64,000 nt of DNA from Streptomyces spirodelae (GTDB taxonomy: Bacteria; Actinomycetota; Actinomycetes; Streptomycetales; Streptomycetaceae): positions 124,001-188,000 of the forward strand of contig NZ_JAFFZN010000010.1 of the NCBI RefSeq assembly GCF_017676385.1, written 5' to 3'. The notes under the pieces are model-generated. The model saw only the letters and a list, made by a program, of their open reading frames with translations. It was not told the origin of the DNA and made no database searches. How positions within the stretch are numbered: the stretch's first letter is position 1; each line of letters opens with the position of its first letter. Made by a program: the position numbers and the translations under genes. Shown here piece by piece: positions 34,729 to 42,814 of the stretch.

Positions 34729-35349
34729 TCAGCGCAGCCAGGCGTGGTCGCGGATGACGGGGAGCCCTGCCCACATCCGGCCGAAGCCCCAGGTGGTGCC
34801 CGCGCCGGCAGCCGCGACGGCGATCAGTGCCACCGCGTAGATCACGTGGTAGTCGTCGAACGGATTCGTCGACATGCTCGGAGAGCCGTTCGCCAGGTGC
34901 TTGGCCGGCGGCCACTCGGCGAGCCACATGAGCGCCATCATCGCGGTGCCCGCTACGGCGGCAGGGCGCAGTGCCAGACCGGCCGTGACCGCCGCGCCGA
35001 TACCGAGCAGCCCGAGCATGAACAGCCAGTCCGCCCAGGTCTGGCCGGCCCAGGAGTGGAACGTGGATCGCATGGGACCGGCGGCGACACCGCTGAGGAA
35101 GCCTCTGGTCGGGGAGCCGCCGTCGATCCAGCTGTGGCCGGAGGCCGTGGCGTATCCGAGGCCGAAGGTCTTGTCCAGGAACGCCCACAGGAAGACGAAC
35201 CCGGTCAGCACGCGCAGGGACGCGAGAGCGCGGGCCTGAGCGGTGTGCGTGGCGAGGGCTGCCGTGTCGGCGGTCGCGGAGCCGGTCCGGTTCCCGCGGA
35301 GTGGCAGGTGGAAACCGGGGGTGCGGTGAGAATGCTGGTGCACGGCCAT
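34729..35349 (-). CDS. DoxX-family membrane protein
   Basis: 206 residues with a 40-residue soluble N-terminus rich in His and Thr, then four hydrophobic segments (RVLTGFVFLWAFLDKTFGLG near 72, WLFMLGLLGIGAAVTAGLAL near 130, AVAGTAMMALMWLAEWPP near 152, HVIYAVALIAVAAAGAGTTW near 182). The pattern LTGFVFLWAFLDK matches the DoxX/TQO small-subunit superfamily, whose members take part in quinone-linked redox or thiol-stress systems. Start at 35349. A GGGCT-N4-GTCCC box lies 107 bp upstream. Confidence 0.82.
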   Translation of the reverse strand: MAVHQHSHRTPGFHLPLRGNRTGSATADTAALATHTAQARALASLRVLTGFVFLWAFLDKTFGLGYATASGHSWIDGGSPTRGFLSGVAAGPMRSTFHSWAGQTWADWLFMLGLLGIGAAVTAGLALRPAAVAGTAMMALMWLAEWPPAKHLANGSPSMSTNPFDDYHVIYAVALIAVAAAGAGTTWGFGRMWAGLPVIRDHAWLR

Positions 35350-35770
35350 GGTGGTCGACCCTTCCGGCGCAAGTCTGCGGGTGGTTGCGGCTTGGCTTCT
35401 GCCACTCTCGCGTGGTGCGCTGCGCCGCACCGTGTGCCGAAGGGCTCCGGCGGTGGGGCTGAACGTCCCTCTCGCCGGGGCCGGTCGGCGGTGCAGCCGC
35501 GATCCTCCTGACCCGGTGGCCCGTCGAAGGTTCAGCCGGCCTCCCGCCAGCCCTTTCGCCAGGCGGGGCCATCCCTGCGTGCGCGCAAGGACGGCCCCAT
35601 CACGGTCGGCACCGGAAAGCCTCCGATGAACTGCTCCCCTGTGCTCCTCCTCCAGGTTCGCTCAGCGGGAGACCCTGCCGGCCACCTCACTGCAAGAGCC
35701 CGGCGCCGGCGCTGGACGGGCCGCAAGGCGGGCGACGTTCACCATGGCACAGACACGTTCGGGCCGTGCG
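35350..35770. other. 421 bp intergenic, carries one DevR-like box
   Basis: No gene seen. Between the DoxX gene and the end of the repeat protein gene; both read leftward. It holds the box at 35456-35469 and a weaker copy GGGCC-N4-GGCGG at 35478-35491, 22 bp away. Confidence 0.5.
35456..35469. promoter_or_regulatory. DevR/DosR-like box upstream of doxX
   Basis: GGGCT-GAAC-GTCCC, a 14-bp imperfect dyad of the same geometry as the boxes at narK, the nitroreductase gene and narG. Confidence 0.5.
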
Positions 35771-36247
35771 TCACAGAGCACGCAACAGGTACTGGGTACT
35801 GAAGCCACCGCTGGTGGAACAGCTCAGCGTGCTGCGCGTGGAGGTGTAGGTGAATCCGGAGGGAACGGTGCACGCCCACAGCCCGGTCGTCGGGGTACGC
35901 AGCAGATACTGGGTGCGGAAGCCGCCACTGGTGGAGCAACTGGTGCTGCTGCGGGTGGAGGTGTAGGTGAAGCCCGACGCCGGCACGCACGACCACAGGT
36001 TGTCGGTGGGCTGCTGGACGTAGTACTGGGTGCGGAAGCCGCCGCTGGTGGAGCAGCTCAGCGTGTTGCGGGTGTTCGTGTACACATAGCCCGACGGAAC
36101 GGTGCAGGACCAGAACGCGGCAGACGCCGTCGTGGTCCCGCGCTCCGGCGCCCGCGGTGCGGACGCTGCGGCAGACCCGTTTGCGGCCGTCACAGCGGCG
36201 GCGGCCGTGGCCGCGACCACCAAGGTACGCAGTGCCGTTCTCAGCAT
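35771..36247 (-). CDS. Secreted protein with three Cys-pair repeats
   Basis: 158 residues. A signal peptide (MLRTALRTLVVAATAAAAVTA) and a linker of about 25 residues precede three near-identical repeats of about 38 residues starting near 46, 85 and 124. Each has the pattern W-[SA]-C-x-x-P/A-SG-[YF]-x-YT-x-TR-x-x-x-SCSTSGGF-x-TQY, so two cysteines per repeat, probably one disulfide each, with many aromatic and Ser/Thr residues. No known domain recognised; a small extracellular beta-rich adhesive or carbohydrate-binding module is a guess. Confidence 0.82.
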   Translation of the reverse strand: MLRTALRTLVVAATAAAAVTAANGSAAASAPRAPERGTTTASAAFWSCTVPSGYVYTNTRNTLSCSTSGGFRTQYYVQQPTDNLWSCVPASGFTYTSTRSSTSCSTSGGFRTQYLLRTPTTGLWACTVPSGFTYTSTRSTLSCSTSGGFSTQYLLRAL

Positions 36248-36738
36248 GGGAAAGTGCTCCCCTCATCGGTCGTTCCCCAAGCAGAACCAACGGGTGGGGG
36301 GCCGACCGGAGTCTGCCCCGCCCGGCCGCCGCTCAGCGCACTCAGCCATGCTGACAGCACGGCCGCTCGGCGCCTACGCCTGTATCCGGCCACCCTCGAC
36401 GCCGGCGAGGAAGGCCCGCATGTTGGAGCGGCGGTGAGCCAGGAACGAGGTGCGGGACCACGGCGCCGGGCAAGCCGCTCCGGTGGAAGCGCGGCAGCCG
36501 GCTGCCCGGCACGCAACCTCTGTGTATGGCGGCACCCGTAGACCTGCAGGCTCGCGCCGATCGGACGGGCGACCAGCTCGACCGGGTGTGCGCGGACCCC
36601 GGAGGCGCAAGGGGTGGCCCCGCACCTTCGCCGTATGCGCAAGGCCGGGTGCCTCCTCTCACCTTCGCCGGCGTATCCACAGCTCCGGCTGCCGCCGACT
36701 CACCGACCGGAGCGGGGTCTTAGGGTGGTCCTCGGTGA
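36248..36738. other. 491 bp without a supportable gene
   Basis: Only Arg/Pro-rich spurious frames are seen between the divergent repeat-protein and kinase genes. No hairpin of note. GACC-N7-GGTC at 36705-36719 is a short dyad near the kinase promoter. Confidence 0.45.
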
Positions 36739-36752
36739 GGGCTCGACGTCCC
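36739..36752. promoter_or_regulatory. DevR/DosR-like box upstream of the DevS-like kinase
   Basis: GGGCT-CGAC-GTCCC, 74 bp before the GTG start; differs from the doxX box only in the spacer. Confidence 0.5.
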
Positions 36753-36825
36753 GTGGGGTGATGTCCGGCCGGCGATCGTGATGGGCACGCTTGTGAGGAC
36801 CGGCAAAACGGCAAGAGGAGCTGCG

Positions 36826-38562
36826 GTGGACGAGGACAGCCAGGACTTCCGCGCGGCCGGGGATGCCGGAGCCCTGCCGCAGCTGCGGTTGGACGAGCTG
36901 CTGGACGGCCTCCAGCAGCAGGTGGCTCAGGTGCGGGCGGCACGGGACCGGGTCCACACCCTGCTGGACGCCGTACTGGCCATCGGCTCCGACCTCGATC
37001 TGGAAGTGGTGCTGAAACGCATCGTGGAGTCCGCCGTCTCCCTGGTCGACGCCCGGTACGGGGCGCTCGGTGTACTGGGCGAGGACGGGACGATCAAGCA
37101 GTTCATCACCGTCGGCATGGACGAGGCGACCATCGCCCAGATCGACCACTACCCGCGCGGTGAGGGCATCCTCGGCCTGTTGATCCGGCACCCGGAGCCG
37201 CTGCGCCTGGCCCGCCTGTCGCAGCACCCCGATTCGACGGGCTTCCCGCCGGGACACCCGCCGATGAGCAGCTTCCTCGGCACGCCCGTCCGGGTGCGTG
37301 AGCAGGTCTTCGGCAACCTGTATCTGACCGACAAGCAGGGTGCAGCCGAGTTCGACGCCGACGACGAGGCTGTGCTGCGCACCCTTGCCGCGGCGGCCGG
37401 CGTGGCGATCGACAACGCCCGGCTGTACGACGACGCCCGCCGGAGACAGCGCTGGCTGGCGGCGAGCAACGAGCTGACGCGCAGCCTGCTGTCCGGCACC
37501 GATCCCGGCGCCGTGCTGAGATCTTTCACCGCCACGGTGCGGGAGATGGTCGACGCGGACCTGGTCACCCTGGCCGTACCGGTGGGCGACAGCGGGGAAC
37601 TGGTCATCGAGGCGGCCGACGGCAACGGCGCGGAGAAGGTGCGCGGTCTGGTGCTGGGCTCCGGGGCGCTGGCCGCCCAGGTGTACACCTCCGGTGAGAC
37701 GATCACCAGCGACGCGGTCAGCTCCGATCCCCGTGCGGAGGGCGGCAGTGCGACGCTGGTCGAGCTGGGCCCGGCGTTCTTCGTGCCGCTCGGCACCCGG
37801 GACCACGTCCGCGGTGTGCTCCAGATGGCGAACGTGCCGGGAGGGCCCTCGTTCCACAAGTCCGTCATCGACATGGTCATCGGCTACGGCAACCAGGCGG
37901 CGCTCGCCCTGGAGGTCGCCGAGCACCGGCAGGACGCCGAGCACATGCTGGTGCTCAACGACCGTGACCGCATCGCCCGCGACCTGCACGACCTGGTCAT
38001 CCAGCGCCTGTTCGCCGGAGCCCTGACCCTCCAGTCCACGCTCGGACGCCTCACCGACCAGCCGCGACTCGGCGACCGGGTGCAGCGGGTGGTGGACGAC
38101 CTGGACGACACCATCAAGGTCATCCGCTCCACCATCTACGCCCTCCGCGAGCAGGACCGGGCCCGCAGCGATGGGCTCCGTGCCCGCCTGGTGAGCGCCA
38201 TGGAGCCGGGCGCCCAAGCCCTCGGTTTCACACCGGCACTGCGCATGACCGGTCTGCTGGACACCAATGTTCCGGCCGAGCACGCCGACAACCTGCTGGC
38301 CGCGCTCGGTGAGGCCCTCTCCAACGCCGCCCGGCACGCCCGGGCCACCTCGGTCGACGTGAGCGTGGAGGTCACCGAGACGCAGCTGAGGCTGCGGGTG
38401 ACGGACAACGGTCGCGGCATCGACCCGGCCGTCACCCGCCGCAGCGGCCTGGCCAACCTCCGGCAGCGCGCCGAGGAGCTGGGCGGCACGCTCACGATCG
38501 GCCCGAACGAGCCGACCGGTACCCAGGTCGAATGGGTGGCCCCGCTGCCTTCCGCGTCGTGA
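36826..38562 (+). CDS. DevS/DosS-like two-GAF sensor histidine kinase
   Basis: 578 residues. GAF-A (about 45-200) contains FPPGHPPMSSFLGTPVRVRE and VFGNLYLTDK; its His (about 144) sits where mycobacterial DosS has the haem-ligand His. GAF-B spans about 220-365. The HisKA_3 domain has H388 in RIARDLHDLVIQRLFA and the ATPase domain ends with DNGRGI and SGLANLRQRAEELGG. The protein should sense O2, NO or CO or the redox state and phosphorylate a NarL-type regulator; no response regulator is encoded nearby. The GTG at 36826 has AGAGGAG 5 bases before; ATG at 36781 is possible. Confidence 0.92.
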   Translation: MDEDSQDFRAAGDAGALPQLRLDELLDGLQQQVAQVRAARDRVHTLLDAVLAIGSDLDLEVVLKRIVESAVSLVDARYGALGVLGEDGTIKQFITVGMDEATIAQIDHYPRGEGILGLLIRHPEPLRLARLSQHPDSTGFPPGHPPMSSFLGTPVRVREQVFGNLYLTDKQGAAEFDADDEAVLRTLAAAAGVAIDNARLYDDARRRQRWLAASNELTRSLLSGTDPGAVLRSFTATVREMVDADLVTLAVPVGDSGELVIEAADGNGAEKVRGLVLGSGALAAQVYTSGETITSDAVSSDPRAEGGSATLVELGPAFFVPLGTRDHVRGVLQMANVPGGPSFHKSVIDMVIGYGNQAALALEVAEHRQDAEHMLVLNDRDRIARDLHDLVIQRLFAGALTLQSTLGRLTDQPRLGDRVQRVVDDLDDTIKVIRSTIYALREQDRARSDGLRARLVSAMEPGAQALGFTPALRMTGLLDTNVPAEHADNLLAALGEALSNAARHARATSVDVSVEVTETQLRLRVTDNGRGIDPAVTRRSGLANLRQRAEELGGTLTIGPNEPTGTQVEWVAPLPSAS

Positions 38563-38585
38563 GCCCCACCCACCGCCCCGGCCAC

Positions 38586-38610
38586 GTGCCTCGCCGTGCG
38601 CGCCAGGCAC
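38586..38610. terminator. Weak hairpin between convergent kinase and hemerythrin genes
   Basis: GTGCCT and AGGCAC (6-bp stem, 13-base loop) 23 bp after the kinase stop. Confidence 0.35.
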
Positions 38611-38693
38611 CCGGTCAGCCGACGCGTTCCCCGCAGTCGTCAACGGCGATGGCCTGGACGGACACGCACCCGCCCCCATGAGCACCGTCTCCG

Positions 38694-39167
38694 TCAGCGG
38701 GTGGGCTCCGGTGCCCCGGTACCGACACGGGCGCGCACGGCCGCGACCGCTTCCCACTCCTCGGGACCCAGGAACGCCAGCGCCGCGGGGAAGACGCCGT
38801 CCTGCTCCTTGAGGATGTGGTCCCGCAGCAGGTCCAGCACCTCGATCAGCCGGTCCGGCCACCCCGGGTCGGCCGGAAGGCCGACCGCTGCCTCCCGGAG
38901 CACCGCGTCGACCCGGCGGTGCTCGTCCTCCAACGCGCTGATCTTCTCAGGGAATTCGGCGGCCATGGCCGGGAACAGGCCGTACTCCTCCACCTGGGTG
39001 TGCGGCTCCAGCACCTCGGCGATCTTCCGGGCGGTGCCGATCATCCGGGAGACGTCGCCACCGCGGCGAGCCTCGCGCGCGTGGCTGATCAGCGTCACCA
39101 CCGCATCGTGTTCCCGGGTCAACTCCGCGATGGCCGTCAGCGACTGGCAGCCGCAGTACTCGCACAT
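38694..39167 (-). CDS. Hemerythrin-domain (HHE) protein
   Basis: 157 residues. Di-iron ligand pattern of hemerythrin-like domains: EHDAVVTLISH (near 20-30), HTQVEEYGLFP (H56, E60), EDEHRRVD (near 83) and DHILKEQDGVFP (near 115-126). It starts with a Cys cluster MCEYCGC typical of a Streptomyces subgroup. Such proteins bind O2 or NO or sense oxygen. It is 13 bp downstream of narK, so co-transcribed; a role in NO handling during nitrate respiration is likely. Confidence 0.9.
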   Translation of the reverse strand: MCEYCGCQSLTAIAELTREHDAVVTLISHAREARRGGDVSRMIGTARKIAEVLEPHTQVEEYGLFPAMAAEFPEKISALEDEHRRVDAVLREAAVGLPADPGWPDRLIEVLDLLRDHILKEQDGVFPAALAFLGPEEWEAVAAVRARVGTGAPEPTR

Positions 39168-39180
39168 GGACTCTCCCCTC

Positions 39181-40446
39181 CTACGCGGTGCCGCCTGTGC
39201 ACTGCTGCCGGGCCGGCGTCCGGTGGGTGACCACGCTGCGCACCCCGGTCTCGGTGAAGGTCAGGGCCGCGGCGGCCACCACGGCGAGCAGGACCAGACC
39301 GATCGCGTAGGAGCCGAAGGCCCCGTACACCGAACCCATCACCAGCGGTGGGACGAAGCCGCCCAGCCCGCCCGCGGCGCCGACGACACCGGTGACGGAG
39401 CCGACCTTGTCTGCCGGAGCCAGCAGCGCTACCAGGGCGAAGACGGCTCCGCTCCCGGCACCGAGCGCGGCGGCCATGGTCAGGAAGGCGATCGTGCCCA
39501 CGGGGGCCAGGGACGGGGTGAAGGACTGGGCGAAGGCCCCCGCCAGCACCAGGGCGAGCGATCCGGCCAGCACCCGGACCGGGCCGACGCGGTCCGACAG
39601 CCAGCCGCCGACCGGGCGCATCGCGACCGCCAGGAGCACGAAGCCGGCCATGCGGTTCGCGGCGTCCGTCTGGGAGAGGCTGTAGCCGGTCTTGAGGTAG
39701 GTGGGCAGGTAGACGGAGAAGGCCACGTAGCCGCCGAAGGCGACCGCGTAGAGGGCCGAAGCCTGCCAGGTGACGCCGAGCTTCACGGTGGCGGCCAGAC
39801 GGTGGGCCAGGGGCTCGGCGGGCGCGGCGTGGCCGGGCGCGTCCCGCATCACCAGGGCGGCCACCACCGCGTAGACCGCCAGCGCAGCCGCAGCGATCAG
39901 GAAGGGGCCGGCCATGCCGTGCGCCTCGACGAGCTTCACCGTGGTCAGGGCGCTGATCGCGGTACCGCCCATACCGGCACCGAAGATCCCGATCGCCAGA
40001 CCGCGCCGCTCGGGCGGGAACCAGGCGCTGACGTACGGCACACCGACGGCGAACGCGGTACCGCCGATGCCGAGGAAGAACCCGCCCACCAGCAGGGCGG
40101 CGAACGTGGAGTGACCGGCCAGGCCCAGGTACAGCACCGAGACGATGGTGGCCGCGGAGACCAGTGGGAACATCACCCGTCCACCGAATCGGTCGGTCAG
40201 CGCGCCCACCGGGACCCGGCCCAGCGAGCCGACCACCACCGGCACCGCGACCAGCAGCGACTGCTCGAACGAGGACAGATGCAGGCTGTCCTGGAAACGC
40301 GGGCCCAGCGGACTGAGCAGCGCCCATGCCCAGAAGTTGATCGCGAAGCCCACCGTGGCCAGCACCAGCATCAGCCAGGCCCGGCCCGATACCCGCTCAG
40401 GTACCGACGGAGAGGCTTCGTTTCTCCCGGACTGTTGGAGCACCAT
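39181..40446 (-). CDS. narK: NarK-type nitrate/nitrite MFS transporter
   Basis: 421 residues, twelve helices. The family signature is present in helix 5: GGTAFAVGVPYVSAWFPPERRGLAIGIFGAGMGGTA, and helix 11 has VTGVVGAAGGLGGFVPPLVMG. It takes up nitrate and/or exports nitrite, supplying the NarGHI enzyme encoded 2.4 kb away on the other strand. RBS GAGGAA before the ATG. Upstream lie two GGGCC-N4-GGCCC boxes. Forms an operon with the hemerythrin gene. Confidence 0.93.
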   Translation of the reverse strand: MVLQQSGRNEASPSVPERVSGRAWLMLVLATVGFAINFWAWALLSPLGPRFQDSLHLSSFEQSLLVAVPVVVGSLGRVPVGALTDRFGGRVMFPLVSAATIVSVLYLGLAGHSTFAALLVGGFFLGIGGTAFAVGVPYVSAWFPPERRGLAIGIFGAGMGGTAISALTTVKLVEAHGMAGPFLIAAAALAVYAVVAALVMRDAPGHAAPAEPLAHRLAATVKLGVTWQASALYAVAFGGYVAFSVYLPTYLKTGYSLSQTDAANRMAGFVLLAVAMRPVGGWLSDRVGPVRVLAGSLALVLAGAFAQSFTPSLAPVGTIAFLTMAAALGAGSGAVFALVALLAPADKVGSVTGVVGAAGGLGGFVPPLVMGSVYGAFGSYAIGLVLLAVVAAAALTFTETGVRSVVTHRTPARQQCTGGTA

Positions 40447-40582
40447 GTGTTCCTCCTGCTCGCAGTGGTTCGCCGCGGTGTTGCCGGACGGCTCAGGCGG
40501 CCTGAGTACAGGCTTCGCGACATGGGGCGCTCACGCACGGGGCCCTCGGTACCTCCCCCCGGACCGGTCCGGCCCGTCTTGA

Positions 40583-40629
40583 GGGCCATAAGGCCCCGCT
40601 CGACGGGCGAAGGCCGGGCCGAAGGGCCC
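40583..40629. promoter_or_regulatory. Pair of DevR/DosR-like boxes between narK and PNPOx gene
   Basis: Two perfect dyads, GGGCC-ATAA-GGCCC (40583-40596) and GGGCC-GAAG-GGCCC (40616-40629). Their starts are exactly 33 bp apart, three helical turns, so two dimers would sit on one DNA face. They are placed to act on both divergent genes. Confidence 0.72.
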
Positions 40630-40786
40630 CACGCCGGGGGGGCCGGGACTTTCCTCCGGCTGCCCGAGGGTCCCGTGCTGCCCCCGGCCGTCTCCCGACC
40701 TTCGCCGGGCAGGACCGGACCGGCGGGCACCGGGTGAGGACCGTCCGGCCCTACGCGGGACCGGTTGCGCGAGCGAACATGGAGAA

Positions 40787-41218
40787 ATGCTTCCAGATGA
40801 CGGCTTTCACGCGCTCGACCGGCAGGAGTGCCTGCGTCTGCTGGCCAAGGTGCCGGTGGGCCGCGTCGTCTACACCCGGCAGGCCCTGCACGCGATCCTT
40901 CCGGTCAACTTCGGTCTCGACACGGATTCCTCCGTCATCCTGCGCACCTCGGCGTCCTCGCACCTCGTCCGCGCGATCGACGGAGCCGTGGTGGCCTTCG
41001 AGACAGACGACTTCGACGCCGAGGAGCGCTCGGGATGGAGCGTGGTCGTCACCGGCCGCGCCGCCGTCGTGACCGACCCGGCCGAGCACGAGCGCCTCTC
41101 CCGGACGGGGCTGCGGTCCTGGGTGGACGTACAGGACGGCGTCTTCGTCCGTATCGAGTCGGAGATGGTCACGGGGCGAGTCGTCAACGGCGCCGGCAGC
41201 GCGGACCGACGGATCTGA
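40787..41218 (+). CDS. Pyridoxamine 5'-phosphate oxidase-like flavin/F420-binding protein
   Basis: 143-residue single split-barrel domain. The start is LDRQECLRLLAKVPVGRVVYT, followed by LPVNFGLDTDSSVILRTS and SGWSVVVTGRAAVVTDPAE, the usual blocks of the FMN/F420-binding PNPOx-like superfamily. Mycobacterial relatives are among DosR-controlled genes. Enzymatic substrate unknown. The ATG at 40787 has GGAG only 2 bases away, so an ATG further up (40779) or weak initiation cannot be excluded. Shares the paired boxes with narK. Confidence 0.85.
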   Translation: MLPDDGFHALDRQECLRLLAKVPVGRVVYTRQALHAILPVNFGLDTDSSVILRTSASSHLVRAIDGAVVAFETDDFDAEERSGWSVVVTGRAAVVTDPAEHERLSRTGLRSWVDVQDGVFVRIESEMVTGRVVNGAGSADRRI

Positions 41219-41269
41219 CCGGCGCCCTCACGTGTCCCGGCTCCCGCGCCTGTGTGCGGGGTCGGGCAG

Positions 41270-42226
41270 CTACGCCGAGGCGCGCGGGACGCGGGCACCT
41301 TCCGGGCCGTAGCCGTAGCGGATCAGCAGTTGGGGGCTGCACCGGCGGTGCGCAAGGCCCGTCGCCTCCCGCAGGTCCGGCCATTCCATCGCCTCGTGCA
41401 GGATCGAGGTGCGCACCTGCTGCTCGGTAGCGGTGAGCAGGATGTGTTCGAGGGCCTGACCCGCCCGCAGCCAGTCCTCCCGCCGGTCGTGGGAAGTCCA
41501 CAACAGCGCCACCTGCACATGGCGTTCGAAGCGCACATCCGGGCGGCGCAGCACTGGCAGGGGGCCGGTGAAGTCCCGCAGCGGTACACGGCCACTCGCG
41601 TCCTGCGGGCCGAGGGCGGTGAGCGGAATGCCGTAGGGGAGGTCGGTTCCCGGCGCGGTGATCCAGGCGCGGCTCTCGGCCGTGTGCGCCGGACTGGAAT
41701 GGTGGCGCTCCTCGGCCGCCGCGGTCAGGAGCAGCAGCCGCCGTGTGGTGGCGTAGTCCGGTGAGTGCAGCCGAGCGCCCTCGGCCTGGGCAGCGGCGAT
41801 CATGTCCGCCACGACCGGCTCGGGCACCGGGCGGCCGGTGAACGGCAACCTGCTGGTGTGGCGCCGCTCGACGGCCGGGTACAGCCGCCCGATCTGCGGC
41901 GGCTCGCCGGCAGGAGTGGTCAGTTGCACGGTGGCCACCAGGTCGGGCTGGGCCGGTTCGGGCAGCAGCCGCACCACCGGGTCCCAGCCCAGGTGGGCGG
42001 CGGCCACCCGGAGGTTGAAGACCGCGGCGCCCACGGACAGATGCTGCGCGCGGCGCTCCGGGTCCGCCAGCGGCAGGACCCGCCTGTCGTCGAGGCGGAC
42101 CTCGACGGACCGGGTGGCCGCCCGCATTCCGAAGCGCCACGGCTGGGTGTTGTGGATCGACGGTGCCGCCACCGCGGCGGCCATCAGCGTCTCCAGGACG
42201 GTGGCGTCGATTGCCCGAGTGCTCAT
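41270..42226 (-). CDS. Acg-type FMN nitroreductase-fold protein
   Basis: 318 residues. The N-terminus AAAVAAPSIHNTQPWRFGMR is the hallmark of the Acg family (nitroreductase-fold proteins of mycobacterial dormancy regulons), with RRHTSRLPFTGRPVPEPVV in the middle and GQALEHILLTATEQ...LREATGLAHRRCSPQLLIRYGYGP at the end. These proteins bind FMN but usually lack reductase activity and may store or sequester flavin. RBS GAGGAG precedes the ATG. A pair of DevR-like boxes lies 113-159 bp upstream. Confidence 0.88.
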   Translation of the reverse strand: MSTRAIDATVLETLMAAAVAAPSIHNTQPWRFGMRAATRSVEVRLDDRRVLPLADPERRAQHLSVGAAVFNLRVAAAHLGWDPVVRLLPEPAQPDLVATVQLTTPAGEPPQIGRLYPAVERRHTSRLPFTGRPVPEPVVADMIAAAQAEGARLHSPDYATTRRLLLLTAAAEERHHSSPAHTAESRAWITAPGTDLPYGIPLTALGPQDASGRVPLRDFTGPLPVLRRPDVRFERHVQVALLWTSHDRREDWLRAGQALEHILLTATEQQVRTSILHEAMEWPDLREATGLAHRRCSPQLLIRYGYGPEGARVPRASA

Positions 42227-42338
42227 ACGCTGCTCCTCACCTCTGACGAGGGGGCCGCTGCTGCCGCGCGGTTCCCCGGCGTCCTCCACTCTCGGTCGTC
42301 CTCTGGAAGCCCGGCGAGGGTTGACCGTCCCTGCCTGG

Positions 42339-42385
42339 GGACCGGACGGCCCGGAACTCCGGCCGCCGACCGGGCCGTCCGGTCC
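42339..42385. promoter_or_regulatory. Pair of DevR/DosR-like boxes upstream of the Acg-type gene
   Basis: GGACC-GGAC-GGCCC (42339-42352) and its exact reverse complement GGGCC-GTCC-GGTCC (42372-42385). Starts 33 bp apart, the same spacing as the pair at narK. Confidence 0.7.
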
Positions 42386-42415
42386 TGGGGAGGGCGTCAC
42401 GGGCGCTCGGCGGGC

Positions 42416-42635
42416 TCAGGTGGCGGGCAGGGACGTCGCGAGCAGGACGACGCCCAGGGAGCCGACCAGCGAGCGACCGCCAGTGCGCGGGCCGGATCGG
42501 TGCGGCCTTTACATGCGCGACGCCGTGCCCGGCCGCGGCGAGCATCACCACCGCGAACAGTGCGAGCCCCCGCCCAGCTCGCGGCCCGGGCGGCAGGTGG
42601 TCCGGAGCGCTGGGAAGGCCGGAGCCGCCGGGCAC
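42416..42635 (-). pseudogene. Frameshifted small membrane protein
   Basis: From an ATG at 42635 the frame reads ...ALFAVVMLAAAGHGVAHVKAAPIRPAHWRS, then a one-base shift near 42480 leads into SLVGSLGVVLLATSLPAT and a stop at 42416. Together they make a plausible two-helix protein of about 70 residues. Either recent decay or a sequencing error. Confidence 0.4.
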
Positions 42636-42762
42636 CGTGGCGGTCCGGATGGTGCGGCGGACCGGTGGCCAACGGCCGGGAGGCGGGGCTCCCCGGCACC
42701 GGCCCCAGGGACCAGAGACCTACCGGTGCGGACGAATGTCAGGCCGTACAGGTCCCCGGCCA

Positions 42763-42776
42763 GGGCCGTTCGGCCC
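42763..42776. promoter_or_regulatory. DevR/DosR-like box upstream of narG
   Basis: Perfect GGGCC-GTTC-GGCCC dyad, 38 bp before the narG ATG. A degenerate copy ending in GGTCC lies 21 bp upstream (42742-42755). Confidence 0.65.
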
Positions 42777-42814
42777 CGGGCTCGGCGCGGGGCCGGACCC
42801 TAGCGTTCTCGACC

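Noticed and set aside
36778..36825. Upstream GTG/ATG starts for the DevS-like kinase
   Set aside because: No RBS at usual distance, while GTG at 36826 has AGAGGAG; kept only as an alternative start.
40583..42776. GGGCC-N4-GGCCC boxes as chance palindromes in GC-rich DNA
   Set aside because: A single site could be chance, but the repeated 33-bp pairing and the confinement I saw to hypoxia-type promoters argue against it; kept as a finding with a genome-wide test as the decider.
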